Part shown: positions 27,054-36,268 of the stretch, one piece after another
Layout: every line of letters begins with the position of its first letter
Position numbering within the stretch: the first letter of the stretch is position 1
DNA from: Chitinophaga pinensis
GTDB lineage: Bacteria; Bacteroidota; Bacteroidia; Chitinophagales; Chitinophagaceae
Length of the DNA: 37,500 bases
Reading direction: 5' to 3'
Assembly: GCF_007896845.1 (NCBI RefSeq)
Contig: NZ_VOHS01000096.1
Location: forward strand, 1 to 37,500
Made by a program: the position numbers and the translations under genes
The notes under the pieces: model-generated
Seen by the model: the letters and a program-made list of their open reading frames with translations, nothing else
What the model was told of the DNA's origin: nothing
The model's database searches: none

Positions 27054-28343
27054 ATGCACACAGGATTAATCATAGAAGCAGCAGAAACATATGTTGCAAA
27101 GCAATACCAGGAACATCCTCACCCTAACCTGGTCTATCATAATTTAGAACATACAAAGCTGGTAGTTGCAGCAGCACAGCAGATTGCAGCGCATTACCGG
27201 CTGGCAGATAATGACCTGCTGATTGTATGTGTGGCCTGCTGGTTTCATGACCTTGGCTACCTGATGGGAGAAACGAAAATGCACGAGGAGAAGGGTGCAG
27301 AGATGGCAAGGGCGTTCTTAAATGTACAACAGATTCCAGAAGATATACAACAACAGGTAACTGGTTGTATTATGGCTACGAAGATGCCTCAGCATCCGAA
27401 GAACCTGCTGGAAGAGATTGTATGTGATGCAGACCTGTTCCACCTCGGTACGAAGGACTTCAGAGACAGATCCCGTCTGCTGAGACAGGAAATGGAACTC
27501 TACAGTGGAAGGGAAATCCCCGGTGCAGTATGGAATGCCGGTTCGCTGCGACTGCAGGAATCGCACCACTATTTTACAGCCTATTGTAAGGCGTTATTAC
27601 AACAACAAAAAGACGAGAACATCGCAAAGTTGAAAAGTAAACTCGAAAAACAGGAAGAAAAGGCACAGAAGAAAGACAAGGCCGCGAAACACGCATCAGA
27701 TGAGTCGCAGGTGGAAGCAGCAGTAGCCGTAGTCGTACCGGAAGCCAGCGTGACCACCGTAGAGGAAAAGAAAAAAGACAAGAAAAAGGATAAAGAGAAA
27801 GAACCCAAACCGGGAAGAGGCGTAGAAACCATGTTCCGTACCACGTCCACCAATCATATCCGCCTCAGCTCTATGGCTGACAGTAAGGCACATATCATGA
27901 TCTCGGTGAATTCCATTATCATCTCTGTGATATTGGGCGTGTTGTTCAGAAGACTGGAAGATTACCCTAATCTTATTATCCCTGCCTTTATCTTCTTAAT
28001 GACCGGCGTGCTGACCATCATATTCTCGGTACTGGCTACCCGTCCTAATATCAATGTAGGTAAATTCACCAAAGCTGATATCGACAGTAAAAAGACCAAC
28101 CTGCTGTTCTTCGGTAACTTCCATAAGATGTCGCTGGAAGAATATAGCTGGGGAATGACCGAGATGATGAAAGACAATGAATATGTATATGGCAGCATGA
28201 TTCAGGATATCTATCACCTTGGCGTGGTGCTTGGTAAGAAATACAAACAGCTGCGTATTGCCTATAACATCTTTATGTTCGGACTGATTATCTCCGTAGC
28301 GGCGTTCCTGATAGCAGCATTATTTTTCCCGGTGAAGAACTAA
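27054..28343 (+). CDS. HD-domain phosphohydrolase fused to Pycsar-effector-type membrane domain
   Basis: 429 residues in three parts. An HD hydrolase domain covers about 5-185, with metal ligands in YHNLEHT (His33), FHDLGY (His65-Asp66) and CDADLFHLG (Asp125 or Asp127). A highly charged Lys/Glu linker spans about 186-262. The membrane domain covers about 265-429 and begins with MADSKAHIMISVNSIIIS (274-291), the hallmark start of the PycTM (DUF5706) domain of Pycsar antiphage effectors. Its hydrophobic helices are at about 283-298, 308-328 and 405-426. In Pycsar systems this domain damages the membrane when a cyclic pyrimidine nucleotide is made, but no cyclase gene is nearby. The fused HD domain could degrade a nucleotide signal. 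The stop is 2 bases before ppk1, which implies one transcript with it. A housekeeping role is quite possible. Confidence 0.9.
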   Translation: MHTGLIIEAAETYVAKQYQEHPHPNLVYHNLEHTKLVVAAAQQIAAHYRLADNDLLIVCVACWFHDLGYLMGETKMHEEKGAEMARAFLNVQQIPEDIQQQVTGCIMATKMPQHPKNLLEEIVCDADLFHLGTKDFRDRSRLLRQEMELYSGREIPGAVWNAGSLRLQESHHYFTAYCKALLQQQKDENIAKLKSKLEKQEEKAQKKDKAAKHASDESQVEAAVAVVVPEASVTTVEEKKKDKKKDKEKEPKPGRGVETMFRTTSTNHIRLSSMADSKAHIMISVNSIIISVILGVLFRRLEDYPNLIIPAFIFLMTGVLTIIFSVLATRPNINVGKFTKADIDSKKTNLLFFGNFHKMSLEEYSWGMTEMMKDNEYVYGSMIQDIYHLGVVLGKKYKQLRIAYNIFMFGLIISVAAFLIAALFFPVKN

Positions 28344-28345
28344 GC

Positions 28346-30430
28346 ATGAGTAACAAGACGATTTCTATGAATGTACCGCTATATGACCGCGACCTGAGCT
28401 GGTTGTCGTTCAACTACCGCGTACTGTGTATGGCAAGAGATGAGAAAGTGCCTTTGTATGAACGGATTAAGTTCCTCTCTATCTTCTCCTCCAATCTCGA
28501 TGAATTCTTTAGAGTACGTATGCCGGCAGTGCTGGCAGTAAATAAAGTATTGGATAATAATCCGGCGGCTGCCGGAGAAGAGATCATTTCTCCGGATACC
28601 CTGCCTGCTATACAGGCGGAGATCAACAGGCAGCTGGGCGTGTTTGGACAGACACTGACCGGACAGTTATTGCCCGCCCTCGGGAGTTATAACATACATC
28701 TCTATTACAACGAACCTATTCATACACAACACCATGAGCACCTGCGGGAATATTTCCTGACACGGGTGCTTAGCTTCCTGCAACCACTCTGGCTGCGTAA
28801 AAAGAAGCCGGAAGAAGTATTTCTGGAGAATAACCAGTTATACCTTGTGGTGTCTGTGACGGAAGATAGCGCTCCGGATATGCAGCAATATGCACTGGTG
28901 AATATCCCGAGTGCATTCCTGCCCCGCTTTATAGAATTGCCGGCGCTGGACAATGTCTACTACATTGCCATGCTGGATGACGTGATCAGGGATAATATCG
29001 GCTTCCTGTTCCCGGGTTATACCGTGAACGGATGTTATAGCATCAAGATCACAAGGGATGCGGAAACGGATATGAATGAGCTGGCCAATGATATCCTTGA
29101 ACAGGTAGAGACCATGATCGTAAAACGTGAACTGGGTATCCCTACCCGTTTCCTGTTTGATGCGGCCATGCCATTAGCCCTGCGGAAACTGCTGGCTGTT
29201 TACTTTCATATACTGCCGGAAGAAATGGTAGAAGGGGGCCGGTACCATAACCTGAAGGACCTGGCCGATCTGCCTATGCCGGTAAAATCCCCTGCATTCG
29301 CGTATCCTAAGCAGGCGTCCCTGCCGGAACCCTCACTGGAAAGTACCCCCCGTTTGCTGGAGGAAGTGATGAAGAGGGATATTCTCCTGCATGCACCATA
29401 CCAGCGTTATGACTATATTCTGCGCTTCTTCAATGAAGCTGCCGTGGATCCGTCAGTACAGGAGATCTATATCACACTTTATCGTATTGCTTCCAGTTCC
29501 CAGATAGCCAATGCACTGATCAGTGCTGCGCACAACGGGAAACAGGTAACGGTCTTTGTGGAACTGAAAGCCCGCTTTGACGAGGCGAACAATATCCGCT
29601 GGGCAAAGAAAATGAAGGCGGCAGGCGTAAAGATCATCTATAGCATCCCCGGCCTGAAAGTACATGCGAAGATCGCACTGGTAAAACGTCGTCGCGGTTA
29701 TCAGTGGGATTATGCCGGTCTGATGGCTACGGGTAACTTCAATGAAAGTACAGCACGTTTCTATACAGATCATGTGCTCATGACTGCTCATCCGGGTATG
29801 ACACAGGAACTGGAGCTGCTGTTCTTATATCTGCAGGCAAGAGAACAACCGGCTAAATACAGCTATCTGGACTTTAATCACCTGCTGGTAGCACAGTTTA
29901 ATATGATGGCCCGTTTCAAACAGCTGATTAACCGGGAGATTGAAAATGCGCGTGCCGGTAAGCCTGCAAGGATCACTATTAAACTGAATAATCTACAGGA
30001 AAAGGAAATGATCGCAAGCCTGTATGCTGCCAGTCAGGAAGGTGTGGAGATCGATCTGATAGTACGTAGCATTTGTTGTCTGGTACCCGATCAGCCGGAA
30101 AGCAGCAATATAAGGGTGCGCCGTATCGTAGACCGCTATCTGGAACATGCAAGGGTTTTTATTTTCCATAATAATGGTCATGAAGAGGTGTATATGGGTT
30201 CTGCCGACTGGATGAACCGTAACCTTCACAGACGTATTGAAGTTGTTTTCCCGGTCTATGATCCGGCATTACAGCAACAGCTGAAGGAAATTATCCGTTT
30301 ACAGCTGGCTGATAATACCAATGCGGTCAGATTGGATGAGAATATCCGTAATATTGAAATAGAACCGGCAGAAGGAGCCGCGCTGGTTAATGCGCAGGCA
30401 TCTATCTACCAGTATGTGCAATCACTGTAA
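28346..30430 (+). CDS. ppk1: Polyphosphate kinase 1
   Basis: 694 residues, normal length. It reversibly builds inorganic polyphosphate from ATP at the inner membrane. The N-terminal domain starts YDRDLSWLSFNYRVL (13-27), then FSSNLDEFFRVRM. The phospholipase-D-like catalytic half has the autophosphorylated His440 in IPGLKVHAKIAL and the second conserved His601 in YLEHARVFIFHN. GSADWMNRNLHRRIEVVFPV near the C-terminus closes the active site. All key residues are present. It follows the HD-PycTM gene with a 2-base gap and precedes a periplasmic thioredoxin-like gene by 18 bases. The linkage between polyphosphate synthesis and a nucleotide-hydrolase-type domain is notable because both pathways often respond to (p)ppGpp and stress. 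Confidence 0.97.
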   Translation: MSNKTISMNVPLYDRDLSWLSFNYRVLCMARDEKVPLYERIKFLSIFSSNLDEFFRVRMPAVLAVNKVLDNNPAAAGEEIISPDTLPAIQAEINRQLGVFGQTLTGQLLPALGSYNIHLYYNEPIHTQHHEHLREYFLTRVLSFLQPLWLRKKKPEEVFLENNQLYLVVSVTEDSAPDMQQYALVNIPSAFLPRFIELPALDNVYYIAMLDDVIRDNIGFLFPGYTVNGCYSIKITRDAETDMNELANDILEQVETMIVKRELGIPTRFLFDAAMPLALRKLLAVYFHILPEEMVEGGRYHNLKDLADLPMPVKSPAFAYPKQASLPEPSLESTPRLLEEVMKRDILLHAPYQRYDYILRFFNEAAVDPSVQEIYITLYRIASSSQIANALISAAHNGKQVTVFVELKARFDEANNIRWAKKMKAAGVKIIYSIPGLKVHAKIALVKRRRGYQWDYAGLMATGNFNESTARFYTDHVLMTAHPGMTQELELLFLYLQAREQPAKYSYLDFNHLLVAQFNMMARFKQLINREIENARAGKPARITIKLNNLQEKEMIASLYAASQEGVEIDLIVRSICCLVPDQPESSNIRVRRIVDRYLEHARVFIFHNNGHEEVYMGSADWMNRNLHRRIEVVFPVYDPALQQQLKEIIRLQLADNTNAVRLDENIRNIEIEPAEGAALVNAQASIYQYVQSL

Positions 30431-30448
30431 AAACAACCTATCCGGCTT

Positions 30449-30961
30449 ATGAAAAAATATCTGTGGCTCCCGGCTGTGTTGATGCTGCTAAGTGCTGGCA
30501 TTACACATGCACAGGAAAAGCAACACCTGGATCTTGAACATATCTATAACCCGGCTGCTGATGCTGCTGCTGATCTGGCAAAGGCACAACAACAGGCCGC
30601 GGCGCAGCATAAACATATTCTCGTGGAAGTAGGTGGCAACTGGTGTATCTGGTGCAAACGCTTTTATAAGATGCTGCATGAAGATTCAACACTATTGTCA
30701 GAGGCAGAGAATAACTATGTGATCTATTATTTGAACTATAGTAAGGAAAACAAAAACCTGCCCCTTCTTCAAAAACTGGGTTATCCACAGCGTTTTGGTT
30801 TCCCTGTACTTTTAGTACTGGATGCAAAAGGTAATCGCCTGCATACACAGAATACCGCCTTACTGGAAGCAGCAGATGGGTATGATAAAAAGAAAGTCGC
30901 GGATATGCTGAAGCAATGGTCGCCACAGGCACTGAATCCTGCTTTTTATACCAATCAATAA
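30449..30961 (+). CDS. Periplasmic thioredoxin-like protein
   Basis: 170 residues. A signal peptide of about 22 residues (MKKYLWLPAVLMLLSAGITHAQ) targets it to the periplasm. The thioredoxin fold is indicated by HILVEVGGNWCIWCKRFYKML, with redox Cys66 and Cys69 in CIWC, and by the cis-Pro segment RFGFPVLLVLDAKGN. The CxxC context with a preceding GNWC is closer to thioredoxin/DUF255-like reductases than to DsbA. It could reduce or protect extracytoplasmic thiols. It sits 18 bases after ppk1 and 7 bases before the DUF4442 gene, so it is probably in the same operon; a functional link is not obvious. Confidence 0.88.
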   Translation: MKKYLWLPAVLMLLSAGITHAQEKQHLDLEHIYNPAADAAADLAKAQQQAAAQHKHILVEVGGNWCIWCKRFYKMLHEDSTLLSEAENNYVIYYLNYSKENKNLPLLQKLGYPQRFGFPVLLVLDAKGNRLHTQNTALLEAADGYDKKKVADMLKQWSPQALNPAFYTNQ

Positions 30962-30968
30962 GTCCGTT

Positions 30969-31472
30969 ATGGAGCACACCCCTTTTCCACCAGCTGCCCG
31001 GGCATTTATGCGTTTTGCCGGACATCCGTTCAGGTTCTCCCTTTATCTGTTCTGGAAACTGCCTATTGCCTGGTTATCAGGCGTCCGGCTGAAACAGCTG
31101 ACGGAAACGGGGTGTGTGACAGTTATACCATTCAGGTGGTTATCCCAGAACCCCTTTCGCTCTACTTACTTCGCCTGTCTGGGTATGGCCGCTGAAATGA
31201 GCACGGGTTTGCCGGCCATGATGTATGTCAGAGGCGCCACTCCCAAACGTGTATCGATGCTGGTGACTGGTATGCAGGCCAGTTTTATGAAGAAAGCAAC
31301 CGGCAGGACCTGGTTTACCTGTGAGGATGGAACAGTGATCAAAGATGCGATCGCACGTACAGCCGCCAGTGGTGAACCGGAAACAGTCACCGTCAACAGT
31401 ACTGGCAGAAGCCACGATGGCACAGTAATTGCCTCGTTTGCTATTACCTGGTCCTTTAAAGGCAAGGGCTGA
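30969..31472 (+). CDS. DUF4442 (hotdog-fold) protein
   Basis: 167 residues. The sequence matches the DUF4442 pattern, a thioesterase-like hotdog family. It has PIAWLSGVRLKQL near residues 36-48, then VIPFRWLSQNPFRSTYFACL and GMAAEMSTGLPAM. A second half contains SMLVTGMQASFMKKATGRTW followed by FTCEDG. No signal peptide. Related hotdog proteins act on acyl-CoA or acyl-ACP thioesters, but no activity is established for this group and the catalytic residue is not evident. It lies 7 bases after the thioredoxin-like gene and 39 bases before the beta-CASP nuclease gene. Confidence 0.8.
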   Translation: MEHTPFPPAARAFMRFAGHPFRFSLYLFWKLPIAWLSGVRLKQLTETGCVTVIPFRWLSQNPFRSTYFACLGMAAEMSTGLPAMMYVRGATPKRVSMLVTGMQASFMKKATGRTWFTCEDGTVIKDAIARTAASGEPETVTVNSTGRSHDGTVIASFAITWSFKGKG

Positions 31473-31511
31473 GTACATATACCATTACAGTTCATTCTTC
31501 AATATCACCAC

Positions 31512-32915
31512 ATGAAAATTGCATTTCACGGCGCCGCACGTACGGTTACCGGATCAAAGCACCTCATTTCTCTCACGAATGGAAAAAAGATCTTACTGGA
31601 CTGCGGGATGTTTCAGGGTATGGGCAGAGAGACAGACGCGATGAATGAAGAATTCGGATTTAACGCTGCCGGTGTGACCCATATGATCCTCTCTCATGCA
31701 CATATAGATCACTCCGGGTTAATTCCCCTGTTGGTAAAAAGAGGTTTTAAAGGAACGATTTACTGCACACCAGCCACAAAAGACCTGACGGAGATCCTGC
31801 TACTGGATTCTGCGAAGATTCAGGAAGACGATACAAAGTTTACAAATAAGAAATTACGCAAGGAAGGCAAACAGGAGATAGCACCCCTGTATACGATCGA
31901 TGATGCAAAGAAGAGTATCAATGCTCTGAAAAAAGTGAATTACAATACGTGGTTCCGGGTCGATGACGATGTGGAAGTATACTTCACCGATGCCGGTCAT
32001 ATCATCGGTAGTGCAGCCGTACACCTGCGCATAACAGAGAATGGGAAGACCTCACAGATCACTTTCAGTGGCGATATAGGTCGTTATAATGATGCAATAC
32101 TCCGTTCTCCGGATGTTTTTCCACAGGCAGATTATATCCTCATGGAATCAACCTATGGGAGTACCCTGCATGCAGAAGCAGCTCCTTCAGATGACCTGCT
32201 TATCAAATATATACACGATACCTGTAAGGTGAAAAAGGGAAAGCTGATCATACCGGCCTTCAGTGTAGGACGTACACAGGAATTATTATACGCCCTTAAC
32301 AGGGCAGAACTGGACGGTAAACTACCAAAGGTGGACATCTTTGTGGATAGTCCCTTATCAAGAGAGGCAACCGATGTGGTAAGACACCATCCGGAAACCT
32401 TCAATAAGACTGTAAAGAAGTTACTGGAGAGAGACGATGATCCTTTTGACTTCCCCGGTCTGCATTATATCAGTACCGTAGATGAGTCCAAGGCACTGAA
32501 CTTCCGGGAAGCGCCCTGTGTGATTATTTCTGCATCAGGTATGGCGGAAGCAGGCAGAGTGAAGCACCATATTGCCAATAATATCAATGATAGCAGAAAT
32601 ACGATCCTGATTGTGGGGTATTGCGAACCACAGTCACTGGGTGGCCGTCTGATGAGAGGAGCGAAAGAAGTGTCTATCTATGGTACCCGCTATGAGGTAA
32701 GAGCAGATGTAGGTGTGATCCGCTCAATGAGCGCACATGGTGACTATGAAGACCTGAGCCAGTGGTTATCCTGTCAGGATCCAAAGGAGGTGAAGAAGTT
32801 ATTCCTCGTACATGGCGAATATGAAGTGCAGACTATTTTCCGTAACTGGTTGCTGAAGAAAGGGTTTCAGGATATCGGGATCCCTGAGCGACATTCGGAA
32901 GTAGGATTAGGGTAA
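31512..32915 (+). CDS. MBL-fold beta-CASP RNA-processing nuclease
   Basis: 467 residues. It is a cytoplasmic metallo-beta-lactamase-fold protein of the beta-CASP/CPSF-like group, which cleaves RNA. The zinc-binding HAHIDHSG is at 62-69, a further ligand is in FTDAGHIIGSA, and SGDIGRY holds another Asp. The beta-CASP part includes GRTQELLYALN and VDSPLSREAT. The C-terminal RMK-like domain has SASGMAEAGRVKHHI and MSAHGDYEDLSQW with its conserved His. The arrangement matches the bacterial YsgL/TTHA0252-type exonuclease, which differs from RNase J. This is the last gene of the forward run that starts with the HD-PycTM gene, and a bidirectional terminator follows. Confidence 0.93.
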   Translation: MKIAFHGAARTVTGSKHLISLTNGKKILLDCGMFQGMGRETDAMNEEFGFNAAGVTHMILSHAHIDHSGLIPLLVKRGFKGTIYCTPATKDLTEILLLDSAKIQEDDTKFTNKKLRKEGKQEIAPLYTIDDAKKSINALKKVNYNTWFRVDDDVEVYFTDAGHIIGSAAVHLRITENGKTSQITFSGDIGRYNDAILRSPDVFPQADYILMESTYGSTLHAEAAPSDDLLIKYIHDTCKVKKGKLIIPAFSVGRTQELLYALNRAELDGKLPKVDIFVDSPLSREATDVVRHHPETFNKTVKKLLERDDDPFDFPGLHYISTVDESKALNFREAPCVIISASGMAEAGRVKHHIANNINDSRNTILIVGYCEPQSLGGRLMRGAKEVSIYGTRYEVRADVGVIRSMSAHGDYEDLSQWLSCQDPKEVKKLFLVHGEYEVQTIFRNWLLKKGFQDIGIPERHSEVGLG

Positions 32916-32932
32916 GCTTAATAAAACAGCAT

Positions 32933-32967
32933 AAAAAAAGCGTCTGCTAACTGGCAGACGCTTTTTT
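32933..32967. terminator. Bidirectional terminator
   Basis: An 8-bp stem GCGTCTGC / GCAGACGC (32940-32947 and 32954-32961) with a 6-base loop, preceded by seven A and followed by six T. It can terminate both the nuclease gene and the convergent aminopeptidase gene. Confidence 0.93.
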
Positions 32968-32972
32968 ATTTA

Positions 32973-35510
32973 TTAGTTCTTTAACTCCGTGGCTACTTTC
33001 TTCATAAACTCACTTTGTTTCAGCAAAGCGGTCTTTTTATCAGGCGTAGCAAGCGCAGCTTTTTCTTCTTTGTTTCTGGCGATAGGTTGCAGGAGACTAA
33101 CCAGATAGTTGTTGACCATCTTGTTATTAAACATGAGGGCCATCTTTTTGATGTCTTCCACACCCTGCAGTACCTGATCTGTATTATCCACGATGCTGAG
33201 GATAGAGAGATACTGGATTGCAGCTTCCAATTTATCTTGTCCGCTGGTTTCATTGAAGGTCTTTGCAAAGAAGGCAACATCGCTTTCATTACCTTTCTGT
33301 GCATATACAGTGGTGATCGCGTTGCTCAGAGCTCCTTTGGAATCAGCTTCCATCTGTTTAGCGAGGGTATAAGCCTTATCAAGGTTCAATACGCTCAGGC
33401 TTTCGAGGGCAGCTCCGGCAGCCGCATAAGAACGGTCTTTTACAGCAGCTTCGAATATCGGAGTCAGTGAAGGATCTTTCAGGGAACCCAGCTGACTCAG
33501 GGCAGCTGCGCGGACAGTTGAATTGGCATCTTTCTTCGCCAGTTCCTGTAAAGTAGCGAATGCGGTTTCTTTTACCACAGGATCTGTCAGTTTCAGACCA
33601 CCGATCGCCATAGCACGGAGGCCATAGAATTTATCTTTCAGGGCAGCTATTACTACTTTCAGAGCAGCAGGGTTGGTGCTTTGCTCTTTCAGACAGGCGT
33701 CGATCGCTTCGCGACGATCCTGGAATTCAGGAGCATGCGCATACTGGAAGATATAACTGTTGATATCTCTGTGTTCTTTTCTCTCAGCCAGCAGTACTTT
33801 ATCACCGTCAAAGTTTACCAGATCCGGTTTGGTAGCGCAAGGCAGGGTGAAAGTGCTTGTTTTGTCGAAGATAGTCACCTGATGACGTACTTTCTTACCA
33901 CCTGCGTAGATATCGATCGCTACCGGCAACTGGAAGATCTTATCACCTGTCTGCTGCTGTTCTACGGTGACGGTGACAGTCTTGTTGGTCTCATTAAAGG
34001 TGGACTTGATGTCCAGTACAGGGTAACCCTGACCATAATACCATTGGTTGAAGAACCAGTTCAGGTCCTGACCGCTCACTTCTTCAAAAGCGAGGCGGAG
34101 CTGGTGCGCTTCAGCTGATTTGAAGGCGTTTGTCTTCAGGTAGAGGTTCAGAGATTTGAAGAAGGCGCTGTCACCCACTACATTACGTAACATATGCAGG
34201 ATACGGCCACCTTTCTGGTAGCTGATTGCATCAAACATGTCTTCTTTATCATGGTAATGGAAACGTACCAGGTCTCTGTCGCCGGAGTACTGGGCAAATT
34301 TCTCATAGCTCTGCATGGCTTTGTAAGCATGATCGTCAGCAGCATCCTTACCATATTTATAAGCCATCCACAGGTATTCACTGTAATCAGCGAAAGATTC
34401 GTTCAGGGTCAGGTTGCTCCAGGATTCTGCGGTAACCAGATCTCCGAACCAGTGGTGGAACAATTCATGAGCAACAACTGCTTCATTGTAGTTGTTATTG
34501 TCCAGCAGTTCCCTGTCGGTTTTCTGCAGGAAGTCGCCGTGGATGGTTGCAGTAGTATTTTCCATAGCGCCGGAAACGTAGTCTCTTACTACCACCTGAG
34601 AGTATTTTACCCAAGGATAGTCATAACCCAGTAGGTTGGAGTAGAAGGTCATCATTTCCGGGGTATTACCGAAGATGGCTTTCGCATAAGGAGCATATGC
34701 CTTTTCCACATAGTAATTCACCTCTTTGCCTTTCCACTGGTCTTTGATGATAGCGAAGTCGCCCACTGCCATCATGAACAGATAAGGAGAGTGAGGCTGG
34801 TCCATTTTCCAGTTATCGGTGCGGGTGCCGTCAGCATTGTTTTTCTGGCTTACCAGTTTACCGTTGGAGAGCGTAGCATATTTTTTATCAACTGTAATGC
34901 TGATCTCTTCGGTAGTCTTCTGATAGGTACGATCTATTGTAGGGAACCAGGCTGAACTGGATTCTGTTTCACCCTGTGTCCAGATCTGTACTGGTTTATT
35001 GGCGATAGCGCTGTCAGGATTGATAAAGTACAGGCCTTTCGCATCGGTGATAGCGGAGCTGCCTTCAGATTTTACCTCTTCAGGACGGGCTACGTAATCT
35101 ATATAGATAACAAATGATTCTGTTCTCTGGTAAGGCTTATCCAGTGCAATGTGCAGCTGTAAGCTGTCGTAGGTGAACTGCAGAGGTACATTTTTGCCTG
35201 CTTTTACGATTGCTACCTGTTTGATGTCCATCGCTTTGGCATCGAGTGTCAGGGAATCGGTGGTATAAAAGTGAGGTTTCAGTGTAAGCCATGCTTTACC
35301 GAATAGGTATCTTTTTGCATAATCGAAGCGAACATCCAGTTTAGTGTGCGTCAGGTCATGCACTTTGGGAGATGTAGCACGGTAGATTTTGAGGGCGGGA
35401 TCTTCTTGTTGTGAAGGGGCCTGCTGAGCAGAGGCTGGCGTATAATAAATTATACCGGTAAGACCTGCTAACAGTACACTTTTAAGCGTGTGCTTCAAAG
35501 GTTTGAACAT
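32973..35510 (-). CDS. M1 family zinc aminopeptidase, secreted
   Basis: 845 residues. A signal peptide of about 28 residues (ending PASAQQ) indicates export. The N-terminal beta domain leads into the M1 catalytic domain, which has the exopeptidase motif GAMEN (314-318). The zinc site is HELFH (His348, Glu349, His352) plus Glu371 in LTLNESFADY; the catalytic Tyr should be in the ISYQKGG segment. It removes N-terminal amino acids from peptides. The C-terminal third (about 600-845) is a series of helical HEAT-like repeats (ALKDKFYGLRAMAIGG, STVRAAALSQLG), as in other Bacteroidota M1 enzymes. The gene is monocistronic, ends against the bidirectional terminator, and is divergent from the biotin carrier gene. 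Confidence 0.95.
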   Translation of the reverse strand: MFKPLKHTLKSVLLAGLTGIIYYTPASAQQAPSQQEDPALKIYRATSPKVHDLTHTKLDVRFDYAKRYLFGKAWLTLKPHFYTTDSLTLDAKAMDIKQVAIVKAGKNVPLQFTYDSLQLHIALDKPYQRTESFVIYIDYVARPEEVKSEGSSAITDAKGLYFINPDSAIANKPVQIWTQGETESSSAWFPTIDRTYQKTTEEISITVDKKYATLSNGKLVSQKNNADGTRTDNWKMDQPHSPYLFMMAVGDFAIIKDQWKGKEVNYYVEKAYAPYAKAIFGNTPEMMTFYSNLLGYDYPWVKYSQVVVRDYVSGAMENTTATIHGDFLQKTDRELLDNNNYNEAVVAHELFHHWFGDLVTAESWSNLTLNESFADYSEYLWMAYKYGKDAADDHAYKAMQSYEKFAQYSGDRDLVRFHYHDKEDMFDAISYQKGGRILHMLRNVVGDSAFFKSLNLYLKTNAFKSAEAHQLRLAFEEVSGQDLNWFFNQWYYGQGYPVLDIKSTFNETNKTVTVTVEQQQTGDKIFQLPVAIDIYAGGKKVRHQVTIFDKTSTFTLPCATKPDLVNFDGDKVLLAERKEHRDINSYIFQYAHAPEFQDRREAIDACLKEQSTNPAALKVVIAALKDKFYGLRAMAIGGLKLTDPVVKETAFATLQELAKKDANSTVRAAALSQLGSLKDPSLTPIFEAAVKDRSYAAAGAALESLSVLNLDKAYTLAKQMEADSKGALSNAITTVYAQKGNESDVAFFAKTFNETSGQDKLEAAIQYLSILSIVDNTDQVLQGVEDIKKMALMFNNKMVNNYLVSLLQPIARNKEEKAALATPDKKTALLKQSEFMKKVATELKN

Positions 35511-35687
35511 GATTATTAACTGTTTTTTGCCACGAATTAACAGGATTTATCACAAATAATTGTTATTCGGGCTGTTAATATTAAACAAATCATGATAATT
35601 GGCTATTATTCGGGATCATTCGCAAAGCCCCCGGCCGGTAAGTGTTTAAAAATGTTATTTTTGTTCCGATACAGCTAAAACCATGTT

Positions 35688-36188
35688 ATGATAAAAGCTA
35701 TTGTGAATAGCGATCTGTCGTTTAAAGTCGCAACCGGGAAGCATACAACTACTTGTGATGAGCAATCGGTGAATTGGTCGGAGATATCATTACCCGGTGG
35801 TAATCATAGTGTTATATTGAATGGAAAGAGCTATATAGCTCAGGTAGCTAAGATTGACCGGGATACAAAAACGGTTACCATTATAATAGATCAGCAGGAA
35901 TACGAGGTGGTGATAGAGGAGCCGATCGATCAGTTGCTGGCAGAGATGGGGATGAAGGATGCATTGAGCCGTAAGGTGAATGATCTGAAAGCGCCTATGC
36001 CGGGATTGGTCCTGAAGGTACTGGTAGAACCCGGACAAGCTATTAAGAAAGGTGATCCGGTATTGATCCTGGAGGCAATGAAGATGGAGAATGTATTTAA
36101 GGCAGCAGCAGATGCGGTGGTAAAAGAGGTGAAGGTCAAAGAACGGACAGCGGTGGAGAAGGGAGAGGTACTGGTTATTCTGGAATAG
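35688..36188 (+). CDS. Biotin/lipoyl carrier protein (carboxylase BCCP-type)
   Basis: 166 residues. The C-terminal 70 residues form a biotinyl domain: APMPGLVLKVLVEPGQAIKK, then the biotin-attachment motif EAMKM with Lys132, and EKGEVLVILE. About 95 N-terminal residues form a beta-rich extension, as in stand-alone carrier subunits associated with acetyl-, propionyl- or methylmalonyl-CoA carboxylase/decarboxylase complexes. The partner carboxylase subunits are not in the window, so the substrate is open. A TATTTTTG box at 35656-35663 fits the -7 consensus 24 bases before the ATG, but no good -33 element is visible. A hairpin lies 35 bases after the stop. Confidence 0.88.
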   Translation: MIKAIVNSDLSFKVATGKHTTTCDEQSVNWSEISLPGGNHSVILNGKSYIAQVAKIDRDTKTVTIIIDQQEYEVVIEEPIDQLLAEMGMKDALSRKVNDLKAPMPGLVLKVLVEPGQAIKKGDPVLILEAMKMENVFKAAADAVVKEVKVKERTAVEKGEVLVILE

Positions 36189-36223
36189 ATTTTGTAATTA
36201 TTAAACCAATATAAAGCGATCAG

Positions 36224-36247
36224 GAATGACGGACAAGTCCGTCATTC
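36224..36247 (+). terminator. Hairpin between the biotin carrier gene and the next gene
   Basis: A perfect 10-bp stem GAATGACGGA / TCCGTCATTC with a 4-base loop (CAAG). There is no T-run after it, so termination is only possible, not certain. Confidence 0.55.
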
Positions 36248-36268
36248 GTAGTTATTTAAGTAATGTGT

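Noticed and set aside
27054..30430. Complete Pycsar antiphage system
   Set aside because: No cytidylate or uridylate cyclase gene is present beside the PycTM-type protein, so a classical two-gene system cannot be claimed.
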